Virus record (IMG/VR): IMGVR_UViG_3300001533_001120
Span: 1-21,322 of that record
Source: a virus
DNA length: 21,322 nt
Strand: one strand, 5' to 3'
In this document: piece by piece, positions 8,645 to 15,820 of the stretch
Layout: each line of letters begins with the position of its first letter
Position numbering within the stretch: position 1 is the stretch's first letter
Notes under the pieces: generated by a model
Told to the model about the DNA's origin: nothing
Database searches by the model: none
What the model saw: only the letters and a program-made list of their open reading frames with translations
Made by a program: the position numbers and the translations under genes

Positions 8645-9154
8645 ATGAAACATTTAATAGTCCTTTTTATATTTTTAACACTATTTTTAATCAGCTGTAC
8701 TTTACCACCCAAAATAGTTAGTATTAATAAAATTGAAACTCAAACCACTCCTGAATTTATCGAAGTTATTAAAACACTTGATACTCCTAAGAAAATAGGT
8801 ACTTATATGAAAAACAATTTTGAAGGAGAAATCCATATTTTTTATAACTTAACACCTTATGAGTTATACAAAACCAAAAAAGGTGATTGTCAGGATGCTT
8901 GTGCTTTTTCTATGTTTATTGCTAACTATCATGGTTACGAAGTATACAAAATGTTAGTCAAAGAAAAAACTTTCTCATGGCATGTACTCACAATTTACAA
9001 AGAAAAAGGTGGTTATACTTTTACTGATGTTTTTACCTACAACAATACGGTTTGGGAGAAACCAAGAGATGTTTTAAAAGTGAGTGGTGATAAATGGATT
9101 TGTTACACTTTGTTTGATTATAATATGAATATAATTGAAACTGTTTATAAATAA
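8645..9154 (+). CDS. Lipoprotein with transglutaminase-like Cys-His-Asp pattern (moron)
   Basis: A 169-aa protein on the opposite strand to all its neighbours. It begins MKHLIVLFIFLTLF and has the lipobox LISC, so it is predicted to be a lipoprotein acylated on Cys18. The mature part has GDCQDAC (Cys82, with Cys86), SWHVLTIYK (His113) and FTDVF (Asp128), the order and spacing of the catalytic Cys, His and Asp of transglutaminase-like/papain-fold domains. It may be a peptidase or an amide-cross-linking or binding protein in the cell envelope. The start is set at 8645 because the signal peptide begins there and the promoter -10 lies immediately upstream. No Shine-Dalgarno site is present. Its stop abuts the stop of the converging tail gene (TAA/TTA at 9152-9157). 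Superinfection exclusion or host-envelope modification would fit a phage-borne lipoprotein, by inference only. Confidence 0.85.
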   Translation: MKHLIVLFIFLTLFLISCTLPPKIVSINKIETQTTPEFIEVIKTLDTPKKIGTYMKNNFEGEIHIFYNLTPYELYKTKKGDCQDACAFSMFIANYHGYEVYKMLVKEKTFSWHVLTIYKEKGGYTFTDVFTYNNTVWEKPRDVLKVSGDKWICYTLFDYNMNIIETVYK

Positions 9155-9994
9155 TTACCTTGCTTTTATATCTAATTTTACAGTTATCTGAACACTTAAC
9201 CTGGATCTTGTAGTAGATTCAAATTTTACTAGTTTACCCCCAGAGCCTATTACATCATTAGTTATATCAATGGCACTTTGGTTCTCTTCAAATGGTCCAT
9301 AAATATCAGAATAAGAATTGCCCTCATTATTTGATACAGCAAATTGAATAGCTGGAGAATTATCTTCTTCATGGATTCCATAGCTAATATCGTGTGTGTG
9401 GTCGGGTGTTGTGTGGGTATGGTCATTTATGGTTACAGTGTGGGAATGAGAACCAATAATAACCTTGTGTGTATGTATATTATTTGGTAAAGTTACAACC
9501 CTTTTTGTAGTAATAAGCCATCCATTTTCATTCTCATCACCAACATTACTTACAGAAGAAGAAGCTATATAATCATACACTGTGGTAGTGTTTCCAGATG
9601 ACTTGGTTGTTTTTGTACCATAATTATAGCTATTACTTGTCTTGGTATCTCCACCACCACTCCCCGAAGTAGAACCACCCCCGCTTTCAGCAGCAGTAGA
9701 ATAAGCTCTGTAATTCATAATCCAGAAATCTAACCAAACAGATACTATTTTAGTCATTTCTGATATGATGTTAAAATGAACATAAAAAGGATAACTCGAA
9801 TCCAAAGAATCCTGAGCATTGATTACATAGGTATTTCTAAGCTCTTTCATATTATATGAAGTTATTCCACCATCTACATAATCATTTATTGCCTGTAACT
9901 GAAGCTTTATTTTTCTTATAACTTCATTCATGTCCTGTTCAGGCATTTTATTACTAGAAGATAATATTTCATTTATTTTATTTTGTAAGCTCAT
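9155..9994 (-). CDS. Fibre-like tail protein with HxH metal-binding repeats
   Basis: This 279-aa protein has a helical N-terminus (residues 1-95), a Gly/Ser-rich linker (about 103-120) and a beta-rich C-terminal part. Within that part are four HxH motifs at residues 174-176, 183-185, 192-194 and 199-201 (HTH, HSH, HTH, HTH), about nine residues apart. Regularly spaced HxH motifs in phage fibres such as T4 gp12/gp37 bind metal ions on the axis of a trimeric stalk, so a trimeric, metal-stabilised fibre tip is plausible. The start overlaps the stop of the 592-aa gene (TAATG) behind AAGGAG. It probably attaches to the tail tube encoded upstream. The receptor is unknown. Confidence 0.8.
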   Translation of the reverse strand: MSLQNKINEILSSSNKMPEQDMNEVIRKIKLQLQAINDYVDGGITSYNMKELRNTYVINAQDSLDSSYPFYVHFNIISEMTKIVSVWLDFWIMNYRAYSTAAESGGGSTSGSGGGDTKTSNSYNYGTKTTKSSGNTTTVYDYIASSSVSNVGDENENGWLITTKRVVTLPNNIHTHKVIIGSHSHTVTINDHTHTTPDHTHDISYGIHEEDNSPAIQFAVSNNEGNSYSDIYGPFEENQSAIDITNDVIGSGGKLVKFESTTRSRLSVQITVKLDIKAR

Positions 9995-11772
9995 TAATAC
10001 TCCTTTGCCTCAGCATCAAATACTATCATATAACCCTCAAAAGTTACATCATATTTATCCGATACATACGGTCTTATTTTAATAGCCCTTCCTCGTTGTC
10101 CTCCGCCTTCTAGGTCGATTTTGTACCACTTTGTTTTATTAGCTGTTAATGTTAAGTCTTTATAAGTTTCACTTGCGATACCATTATCGTCTAATAGAGT
10201 GTAATACATTCTTAACGAGGTTCCCGTAGTTGAAGTAACCTTGATATATATATTATGAAATTCTTTATATAATTCTGGAATACCAAAATCCATGAAGTCA
10301 GTTTCGTCATTACATGCTATAGCAGAACCATCATCATCCAAAACTCCGTTGTCTATTTGATATACTCTCCCTATGGAAGTAGAGCCACCAAAAAGAAGTT
10401 CTCCATCACCCATTCTGTCTCTAAGGTTATAACAGGAAAAGGCAAAATCATAAACACCAAAAACTTTATTGACTAAATCTATTACTATTGATTCAGAATT
10501 GATAGTACTCGAACCTTTAGGGTACGAAAGAATATACAGGTCTTTATATACAGTAGCAGCAGCTACACCTATATAATCATCATTTATATTATCCTGAATA
10601 TAGGAACTCAGTTTTTTATGAAGTTCTTTGGCTTCTGTTCCATCAAAATAATATATACCATCAAAACTTAAATACATAACCATGTTTTTGTATATTTGAA
10701 CAGACCTGGGAGCATAGCATCCTTTTTTGGTAAAAGTGTTTTTAAACTCAAAATTATCAGTATCGGTTCCAGCTAATCTTTCTATTGAAGATTCTGTTAA
10801 TACAGGCAAAACTGTTACCTGTTCAATTAGCCCCTTAATTTTTTCTCTACCGCCTGTTTTTAAAAACCATGCAGCATCCACATAATCGGGGGCAGAAGTC
10901 TCTGACCAATAAAGATTATCTCCCTCTGCATAATACATTTTATTTCTTCTTTTTTCAATCAGATGAGCTCCACTTGGAGGAGTACTATGAGTTATATGTA
11001 ATCTACTTCCTAAGGTTGAATCGCCCTGGGTTGAATTATAGGTTGTGGTTGTATTATTATCGACTTCCCCATCATAGTAATAAATAGCTCCATTCCCAAC
11101 AGTTCTATATATTCTTCTTTTAGTTACTTTATCATCAGATGATGTGTCTATATTTATTTTAATACCATCTTCACTATCCCCTGATGTTCCTGATGTGATT
11201 ATAGCAGAGGCTTCACTTCCGTTGGATTCATAACCATCTTCATCTACAAAGGTTACTTTGAATTTATAATCAGCTTCTTCATCTAAAGAACCATTAATCA
11301 AAGCATTACTAGTAGGAGCATCTGGAACTGTTATCCCCACACTTCTTACGTAGGTTTCTCCGTACTTTTGTATTGCATCCTCTCCATTGACTATATAACA
11401 TAAATCATAGAAATTAGCAAAGTAAGTATCAGAGTCCGCTGTCTGAGTGTAATCTGTCCCAGATTCTGACTCCAGGGCAGTTGCAGCATGTCCAGCAGCA
11501 GAAGCTAATTTATATAATTTTGTGTTCCAGGCTGCTATCATTGTCTTTGACAAGTCACCCTCATTATAAAACGTATGTAGTCCCGTTATTGCATGAGAAG
11601 ATCCTATAGAATCTGTATTATATTTAGCATACCCCTTCCTTTTTTCTATCTGTCCGTATTCATTAATGAACATATTTTTGAGACCATCAATAGGTCTTGA
11701 TATATCTCTTAATTTAATCTGAGAAGGAGATAAGTCATCAAATATTTTTACTATTACTTTTTCTTGAGCCAT
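9994..11772 (-). CDS. Tail tube / stabilisation protein (T7 gp12- or P22 gp10-like)
   Basis: A 592-aa, beta-rich protein directly downstream of the adaptor gene, the usual position for the tail nozzle or stabilisation protein of podoviruses. The N-terminal segment PIDGLKNMFINEYGQIEKRKGY matches the opening of this family, where an N-terminal Arg-rich strand is followed by NM-xx-G-I-xRKG. Further in are repeated strands (ITGLHTFYNEG, IVNGEDAIQKYG, VMYLSFDGIYYFDGTEAKEL) suggestive of a propeller-like or Kelch-like barrel. The length is close to that of P22 gp10-type proteins. The start at 11772 has GAGG eight bases upstream. Its product is expected to assemble below the adaptor ring and carry the HxH fibre encoded next. 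Confidence 0.8.
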   Translation of the reverse strand: MAQEKVIVKIFDDLSPSQIKLRDISRPIDGLKNMFINEYGQIEKRKGYAKYNTDSIGSSHAITGLHTFYNEGDLSKTMIAAWNTKLYKLASAAGHAATALESESGTDYTQTADSDTYFANFYDLCYIVNGEDAIQKYGETYVRSVGITVPDAPTSNALINGSLDEEADYKFKVTFVDEDGYESNGSEASAIITSGTSGDSEDGIKINIDTSSDDKVTKRRIYRTVGNGAIYYYDGEVDNNTTTTYNSTQGDSTLGSRLHITHSTPPSGAHLIEKRRNKMYYAEGDNLYWSETSAPDYVDAAWFLKTGGREKIKGLIEQVTVLPVLTESSIERLAGTDTDNFEFKNTFTKKGCYAPRSVQIYKNMVMYLSFDGIYYFDGTEAKELHKKLSSYIQDNINDDYIGVAAATVYKDLYILSYPKGSSTINSESIVIDLVNKVFGVYDFAFSCYNLRDRMGDGELLFGGSTSIGRVYQIDNGVLDDDGSAIACNDETDFMDFGIPELYKEFHNIYIKVTSTTGTSLRMYYTLLDDNGIASETYKDLTLTANKTKWYKIDLEGGGQRGRAIKIRPYVSDKYDVTFEGYMIVFDAEAKEY

Positions 11773-11781
11773 TATTTACCT

Positions 11782-12474
11782 CTAATCAAAAACATCTGTT
11801 CTGCCCCATCTTATAACATAAGGAACCCTGGTTGGTCTGTACTCTGGTATCATTTGAAGAGATTCATCCTTATGACTATTTAGAATAGAATTTACTTTCC
11901 TTACTCCAGCATAAAAACTTCCTAATTTTTCATAGTATTTATCCATTTCATTCTTTTTATACCAACATTGAGCTATAGCAAAATCACGTATATAAATACG
12001 AAAAGCAACCGTTCTATAGTCGCCATTGAATGGGGTTTCAGTGTCAGATAATTCTTCTGGTCTCTCTATTCCATAAAAAGAAATAACATCTCCAGCAGAT
12101 GGAGCAGGATATAATCCTATATAATCTCCTCTTATGTAATACATTTTAGGAGTACCTGTGTTGTCTCTCCAGTTTCCTCCCCATGTATCCAGGACTGAAA
12201 TTGATGTTGGTTTTAATGTGTCATCATTACATGTAACACCACCCTCATCAAATGCTATAAAATCACTGGGTAATCTAATTTCCCTATCATTCACAATATC
12301 TGAAGCCTCCAAGGTTCTGGTATAAAAACTGGACAGTAACCCTGTTTCTGAAGACAAAATTTCCTGTCCTTGGTTAACCCATCTAGTTATTTCTGTATCA
12401 TTCCAGAAAGAGGCTGTGGTTTCATTTATTAGTGAACGAATATCAGTTATCATTTCTGATATATTTGCTAACAT
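11782..12474 (-). CDS. Head-tail adaptor / tail tubular protein A-like
   Basis: A 230-aa protein whose N-terminus (ISEMITDIRSLINETTASFWNDTEITRWVNQGQEIL) is the characteristic helical start of podoviral head-to-tail adaptor proteins, as in T7 gp11 and P22 gp4-like families. A beta-rich centre (IRLPSDFIAFDEGG, IGLYPAPSAGDVISFYGIE) and a C-terminal helix pair (YIRDFAIAQCWYKKNEMDKYYEKL) follow. It would form a dodecameric ring under the portal. The ATG overlaps the stop of the 65-aa gene (TAATG). The gene is followed within ten bases by the tail tube gene, which supports the assignment. Confidence 0.85.
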   Translation of the reverse strand: MLANISEMITDIRSLINETTASFWNDTEITRWVNQGQEILSSETGLLSSFYTRTLEASDIVNDREIRLPSDFIAFDEGGVTCNDDTLKPTSISVLDTWGGNWRDNTGTPKMYYIRGDYIGLYPAPSAGDVISFYGIERPEELSDTETPFNGDYRTVAFRIYIRDFAIAQCWYKKNEMDKYYEKLGSFYAGVRKVNSILNSHKDESLQMIPEYRPTRVPYVIRWGRTDVFD

Positions 12475-12671
12475 TATTTTTCACCATCTTTATATTCGGC
12501 AAATTTTTTATCTACTATTTTTCTAATTATCTCTGTTTGCTTAATTAAGGAAACTATATTAGCATTTAGAGTTTTTATATTTGCCATTATGTCGTTTTTA
12601 TAGTTATTGGTTAATTTATCTTCAAGTTCACTTAACCTTTTATCCATATATTGTTTTCCTATTGGAATCAT
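12474..12671 (-). CDS. Small coiled-coil protein (65 aa)
   Basis: The product is nearly all helix with heptad-like spacing of Leu and Ile (LSELEDKL, NIKTLNANIVSLI, IIRKIVDKKF). The start at 12671 follows a strong GGGGGTG site. The stop overlaps the ATG of the adaptor gene, so the two are probably translationally coupled. A small coiled-coil protein at this place could be a head-completion or assembly factor. I do not recognise the family. Confidence 0.7.
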   Translation of the reverse strand: MIPIGKQYMDKRLSELEDKLTNNYKNDIMANIKTLNANIVSLIKQTEIIRKIVDKKFAEYKDGEK

Positions 12672-12684
12672 TCATTCACCCCCT

Positions 12685-12978
12685 TTATGCGTAAAATATA
12701 ATATAATCACCTTCAGCAGCAGACAGTTCTGCATAGATACCATTCCTTACTCTTAACCCTCCGTTAGGGAAATTGTAAGTGACTGTATGTGTTTCATCAG
12801 AAGGCATTAGAAAAGCAATTTCATCACCAGAAGCAGCAGAAGCATTATCCCATACAGTCAAAGTAGGTTCATCTCCAGTATCTGCTACAAACATGATACC
12901 CATTATTATCCCTGGACCTGCTTTTATGGCACCGCTAGCCCCTTTTAATCCACTAGATTTATAATTTCCGTTTCTCAT
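12685..12978 (-). CDS. Small beta-sandwich-type capsid/virion protein (97 aa)
   Basis: The pattern GPGIIMGIMFVADTGDEPTLTVWDNASAASG, followed by strands ending GLRVRNGIYAEL and GDYIIFYA, matches a common family of roughly 100-residue phage proteins encoded close to the major capsid gene. Its exact role is unsettled; capsid decoration or fibre-base protein are the usual guesses. The start at 12978 has GAGG eight bases upstream. It lies downstream of an attenuator hairpin (12999-13015), so its level probably differs from that of the capsid protein. Confidence 0.75.
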   Translation of the reverse strand: MRNGNYKSSGLKGASGAIKAGPGIIMGIMFVADTGDEPTLTVWDNASAASGDEIAFLMPSDETHTVTYNFPNGGLRVRNGIYAELSAAEGDYIIFYA

Positions 12979-12998
12979 TTAATTACCTCAATTCTAAA

Positions 12999-13015
12999 GG
13001 GGGCATAAAGCCCCC
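12999..13015 (-). terminator. Attenuator-like hairpin between two small head genes
   Basis: On the minus strand GGGGGC, the five-base loop TTTAT and GCCCCC form a six-pair all-GC stem, followed by TTTAGAATT. The U tract is short, so partial termination or a transcript-stabilising 3' end is more likely than complete termination. It lies just after the stop of the 66-aa gene. Confidence 0.55.
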
Positions 13016-13021
13016 ATGATT

Positions 13022-13222
13022 TTAAGCACCATCATCAGCTTTATCAGCAAAATCCCAATCTTCGGCTGCAATTAGATAATATGTTTCTACAGTTGCTCCA
13101 TCCTGAATCCGTACAGGAATCAAAGCAAATTTTGTTCCACTAATTTCTAGAGAATAACCTGTAGTAGTAGTATCTAATGTAGCGTCTTGGTTTCCGCCAG
13201 TCTTTATAGTTGCTTTAGACAT
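13022..13222 (-). CDS. Small unknown head-region protein (66 aa)
   Basis: A 66-aa acidic protein (MSKATIKTGGNQDATLDT...) with alternating hydrophobic residues (KFALIPVRIQ, TYYLIAAEDWDF) indicating beta strands. AAGGAGAT lies seven bases before the ATG. It sits directly downstream of the major capsid gene and is bracketed by two GC-rich hairpins (12999-13015 and 13246-13267). The position would suit a capsid-decoration or stabilising protein, but it is short for that role and no family is recognised. Confidence 0.7.
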   Translation of the reverse strand: MSKATIKTGGNQDATLDTTTTGYSLEISGTKFALIPVRIQDGATVETYYLIAAEDWDFADKADDGA

Positions 13223-13245
13223 ATATATCTCCTTTTAAAAATAAT

Positions 13246-13267
13246 GGGGTGAGTTTTATCCCACCCC
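13246..13267 (-). terminator. Hairpin after the major capsid gene, probable partial terminator
   Basis: Minus-strand GGGGTG (13267-13262) pairs with CACCCC (13251-13246). One further G:C pair lies beyond an A/C mismatch, and the stem is followed by ATTATTTTT. This T-rich tail after a G-rich stem is terminator-like. Read-through is needed for the tail genes, so it probably acts as an attenuator or 3' protective structure for the capsid message. Confidence 0.6.
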
Positions 13268-13277
13268 TAATTTACAT

Positions 13278-14486
13278 TTATGCTATAGTGGAAGCTCCAC
13301 TAATTAAGTTAATTCCAAACATACCATTAAGGGGAGTAGCTACAAAGAATAATCTCCAAGAAACTAAGCTAAATGCGTTAGTAGCATTAGAGGTATCCTG
13401 AGGTCCACTTACTTTAACGATAAGCTTATCCTTAACTCCATCAATTCTAGTACCAGCTATAGCGTGTGCACCAAAAATAGGTGTGTGTCTTACAGTACCA
13501 GAAGCAGCAAAGAGTCCGAAACCTCTATCCTGGGTAGTTTCGTGGTCAGAAGCATCAGTAACTAATTCCATATAAGGTTCGGTATCTTCGTACCATCTTA
13601 CTCCGCCCCATTTCCCGACTTCTCCATTTAAAATGTTTTCTGGAGAGGCATAATTTTGAGCATTTACCCAGGAACTATCCTGTTTAAAATCGTACTCAAC
13701 AAATGGGTCCATAATGCCTACATAGTTCTTACCATCGAACTTAGGTGCATTATGAGACTTTAACAACGCTACAGCTCTTTCTACCGCTTCAGTGGTGATA
13801 ACATCACTTGAATCAAGACCTGTACTAACTACGATTCTGAATGTATCTTCAGCAGCAGGAGCTTCCTCTAAAGCAGGAGTGAATGTAACAGTATCAGTAC
13901 TAGCGACAAAATCAGTAACTAAGTGAACAGAACCTTTATTTGTTCCACTAGTAAAGATAATTATTCCATCATTCCAGTAATTATCAGTCTGTGTTAAAGT
14001 TGCATCTACAACAGTTGTAGCACTAGCAGAATCTACAGCTCCGCTTACAGCATAAGAACTACTGTTGTCTACTCTCAATGGGTAGAATCCAGTAGCCATA
14101 GCCTGTCTGTAAAGTCTGTTAACACTTCTTCCCATATTTTCGCCCTGTAACATTACAGCAGAGTCGAGAACGTCATCGTAAGCGGTTAGCTGAACTAATT
14201 CAGTAAGTCTTACAGAGTTAGCATATTTGCTAACAGTTTTCTCGAACTCAAAAGCTTCCATCTCAACGTAATCAGGGTTCTCACCTTCGGAAGTAGTAGC
14301 AGTTACAATATCCAGTGGGACATATCTAGTAAAGTTAACAGTTTTACCTTCTCTTTGAGGGATGTCTCTTGATTTGTCAGCAAGAGAATCAATTACCATA
14401 GAGGGTTTTGCATAGTGTAACAAAGCCCTGTCGTAATAAGTTTTCATTAATTGTGTGAGTGTACTTGTGGTTGTCGCAGTTCCCAT
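13278..14486 (-). CDS. Major capsid protein, N4-gp56 family (HK97 fold)
   Basis: A 402-aa protein following the scaffold gene. Its N-terminal third has the N4-gp56-type signature: a start near STLTQLMKTYYDRALLHYAKP, then IPQREGKTVNFTRYVPL, TATTSEGENPD, and RLTELVQLTAYDD (to residue 105). The late part contains YVGIMDPFVEYDFKQD, GVRWYEDTEPY and FFVATPLNGMFGINLI. Residues about 140-220 (TDNYWNDGIIIFTSGTNKGSV...VTFTPALEEAPAAEDTFRI) look like an inserted beta domain that could project from the capsid surface. The start at 14486 has a strong AAAGGAGAT site seven bases upstream, but that site is embedded in a long hairpin (14491-14537). The product would form the procapsid shell with the scaffold protein. 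Confidence 0.92.
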   Translation of the reverse strand: MGTATTTSTLTQLMKTYYDRALLHYAKPSMVIDSLADKSRDIPQREGKTVNFTRYVPLDIVTATTSEGENPDYVEMEAFEFEKTVSKYANSVRLTELVQLTAYDDVLDSAVMLQGENMGRSVNRLYRQAMATGFYPLRVDNSSSYAVSGAVDSASATTVVDATLTQTDNYWNDGIIIFTSGTNKGSVHLVTDFVASTDTVTFTPALEEAPAAEDTFRIVVSTGLDSSDVITTEAVERAVALLKSHNAPKFDGKNYVGIMDPFVEYDFKQDSSWVNAQNYASPENILNGEVGKWGGVRWYEDTEPYMELVTDASDHETTQDRGFGLFAASGTVRHTPIFGAHAIAGTRIDGVKDKLIVKVSGPQDTSNATNAFSLVSWRLFFVATPLNGMFGINLISGASTIA

Positions 14487-14490
14487 ATTT

Positions 14491-14537
14491 ATATCTCCTT
14501 TGAAGATTTATTTTTTTTATTCTTCCCCTGGAGATAT
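14491..14537 (-). promoter_or_regulatory. Hairpin sequestering the capsid gene ribosome binding site
   Basis: On the minus strand ATATCTCC (14537-14530) is exactly complementary to GGAGATAT (14498-14491), which contains the Shine-Dalgarno bases of the capsid gene. Inside, GAAGA (14525-14521) pairs with TCTTC (14506-14502) around a 14-base A-rich loop, separated from the outer stem by a small internal loop. The 3' arm ends four bases before the ATG. The fold could hold back capsid translation until ribosomes reading the scaffold gene, or another factor, open it, or it could act as a processing site. Confidence 0.6.
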
Positions 14538-14551
14538 GACTTTTAGCCTAT

Positions 14552-15547
14552 CTAGCCAATAGCAGCTCTGCTTTTCTCTTTTACCAGTTTTTGGAATTTC
14601 TCGAAAGGCATATTATCAATATCTATATTCTTACCCCTAGTATTAGCTCTTCCCTGAGGCTGTACAAAAGTCCTTTTCTTTTCTTTGGGTTGAGCAGTAT
14701 TCCTAGCCTCGTTTTTTATTTTTTCCTCATAAGCCTGTCTTTCTTCATCAAAATGTTTGTCATAAATAATCTTGTAGGCTTCTCTAAAGGCACCAGACCC
14801 ATACTGGTCAAATAAGTAACGTCTTCCGTTATTATCCTTTTTATCAAGAACTTGGTCTATCTCGTATTTGTATTTCTCATAAGGTACTAAACTATCTTTT
14901 GTAGTATTTATTAGGGTTTCTTCTTCTTTGTTATTGTTTTCTTTTGCCACTCTTCTAACTAAAGGACTTATGGCATCTTTAATCAGGGGCATTAGAGTTC
15001 CTTTTGGATTTCTAGTAAAGTCCTCAAGGAATTTATTAGTGTCCTCTTCACTCATTTTGTCAATATAATCATTGACTAACTTGTTGGAGGTTGCGTCAGT
15101 CTTGTATCTCTCTGCTTCCTCTTTGATTTTTTCCTGTTTTTCCTTTAGTTTTCTAAGTTCACCTAATTCTTTAGTCTGTTTAGATTGTAATTCCCTTATG
15201 TTGAGATACATTTTAGCTAGTTCTTCGGCAGATTTCCCTTTTAAATCGTCTGGTAGAGAGCTACCCTCTTCGTCAGTTTCCTCAGATTCTTCTTCGGATT
15301 CTTCCTCAGTGGACTCTTCTTCCTCTGATTCTTCAGGTAATTCTATCTCTTCTTCAAGTTCTTCTTCAGGTTCTTCTTCTAGTACTTCTTTTGCTGTAAC
15401 ATCCTGGGGGTCTGGCTTGACAGCCATCACTGTTTTCCTAAGTTCTTCAAAGCTAGGTTCAGTGTCTACGTTTGTTCCCTGGTTAGCCTCAGGTACTTGT
15501 CCTTTCGGGGCACCTTTCTGGTTATTAACCTTTGTTTCCTTAGACAT
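14552..15547 (-). CDS. Capsid scaffolding protein
   Basis: A 331-aa, highly charged protein immediately upstream of the major capsid gene. Residues about 55-95 are almost entirely Glu/Ser (EEEPEEELEEEIELPEESEE and onward). Residues about 105-155 form a Lys/Glu coiled coil. The C-terminus is basic, ending near MPFEKFQKLVKEKSRAAIG. An acidic N-terminal region, helical rod and basic C-terminal helix that contacts the capsid protein are classic for phage scaffolds. AAGGAGAT precedes the ATG at 15547. No protease motif is visible, so it is a scaffold rather than a scaffold-protease fusion. Confidence 0.88.
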   Translation of the reverse strand: MSKETKVNNQKGAPKGQVPEANQGTNVDTEPSFEELRKTVMAVKPDPQDVTAKEVLEEEPEEELEEEIELPEESEEEESTEEESEEESEETDEEGSSLPDDLKGKSAEELAKMYLNIRELQSKQTKELGELRKLKEKQEKIKEEAERYKTDATSNKLVNDYIDKMSEEDTNKFLEDFTRNPKGTLMPLIKDAISPLVRRVAKENNNKEEETLINTTKDSLVPYEKYKYEIDQVLDKKDNNGRRYLFDQYGSGAFREAYKIIYDKHFDEERQAYEEKIKNEARNTAQPKEKKRTFVQPQGRANTRGKNIDIDNMPFEKFQKLVKEKSRAAIG

Positions 15548-15550
15548 AAT

Positions 15551-15820
15551 TTATCTCCTTATCATTTTTAATTCTTTTTCTGATGTTTCTGATAATTCAC
15601 TGTAATTGTCTATTATCTGAAACAACTCTTTAATAGCATTTATCTGTGATTGATATTTTAACATATAAACATATTCTGATGCATTTAACAGTTTGAAAGT
15701 TAAATCATCTATCTTTTCTTCTAACCTGGATTTCAATATTCCCCAACCTTTAGTGCTCAAAGTTTTGTTTACTTTGGCAGCTTCATCTAGATTGAGTTCT
15801 AAATATTCTTCTTGATTCAT
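15551..15820 (-). CDS. Small helical protein between portal and scaffold (89 aa)
   Basis: An 89-aa, mostly helical protein (NQEEYLELNLDEAAKVNKTL, KGWGILKSRLEEKIDDL). Its ATG overlaps the portal stop (TAATG) behind AGGAG, and it ends three bases before the scaffold ATG. A small gene of this type is common at this position in podoviral head clusters, but its function is not established. No known domain was recognised; a portal- or scaffold-binding factor is possible. Confidence 0.75.
   Translation of the reverse strand: MNQEEYLELNLDEAAKVNKTLSTKGWGILKSRLEEKIDDLTFKLLNASEYVYMLKYQSQINAIKELFQIIDNYSELSETSEKELKMIRR

Noticed and set aside
9130-9180. Bidirectional terminator between the converging lipoprotein and fibre genes
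   Set aside because: The stops abut (TAA/TTA), but no stem of useful length followed by a T tract is present on either strand. Transcripts may run into each other's antisense.
15072-15605. 177-codon plus-strand Ser-rich frame
   Set aside because: It is the antisense shadow of the Glu-rich scaffold gene (GAA/GAG read backwards gives TTC/CTC, TCT/TCA), with no start signal.
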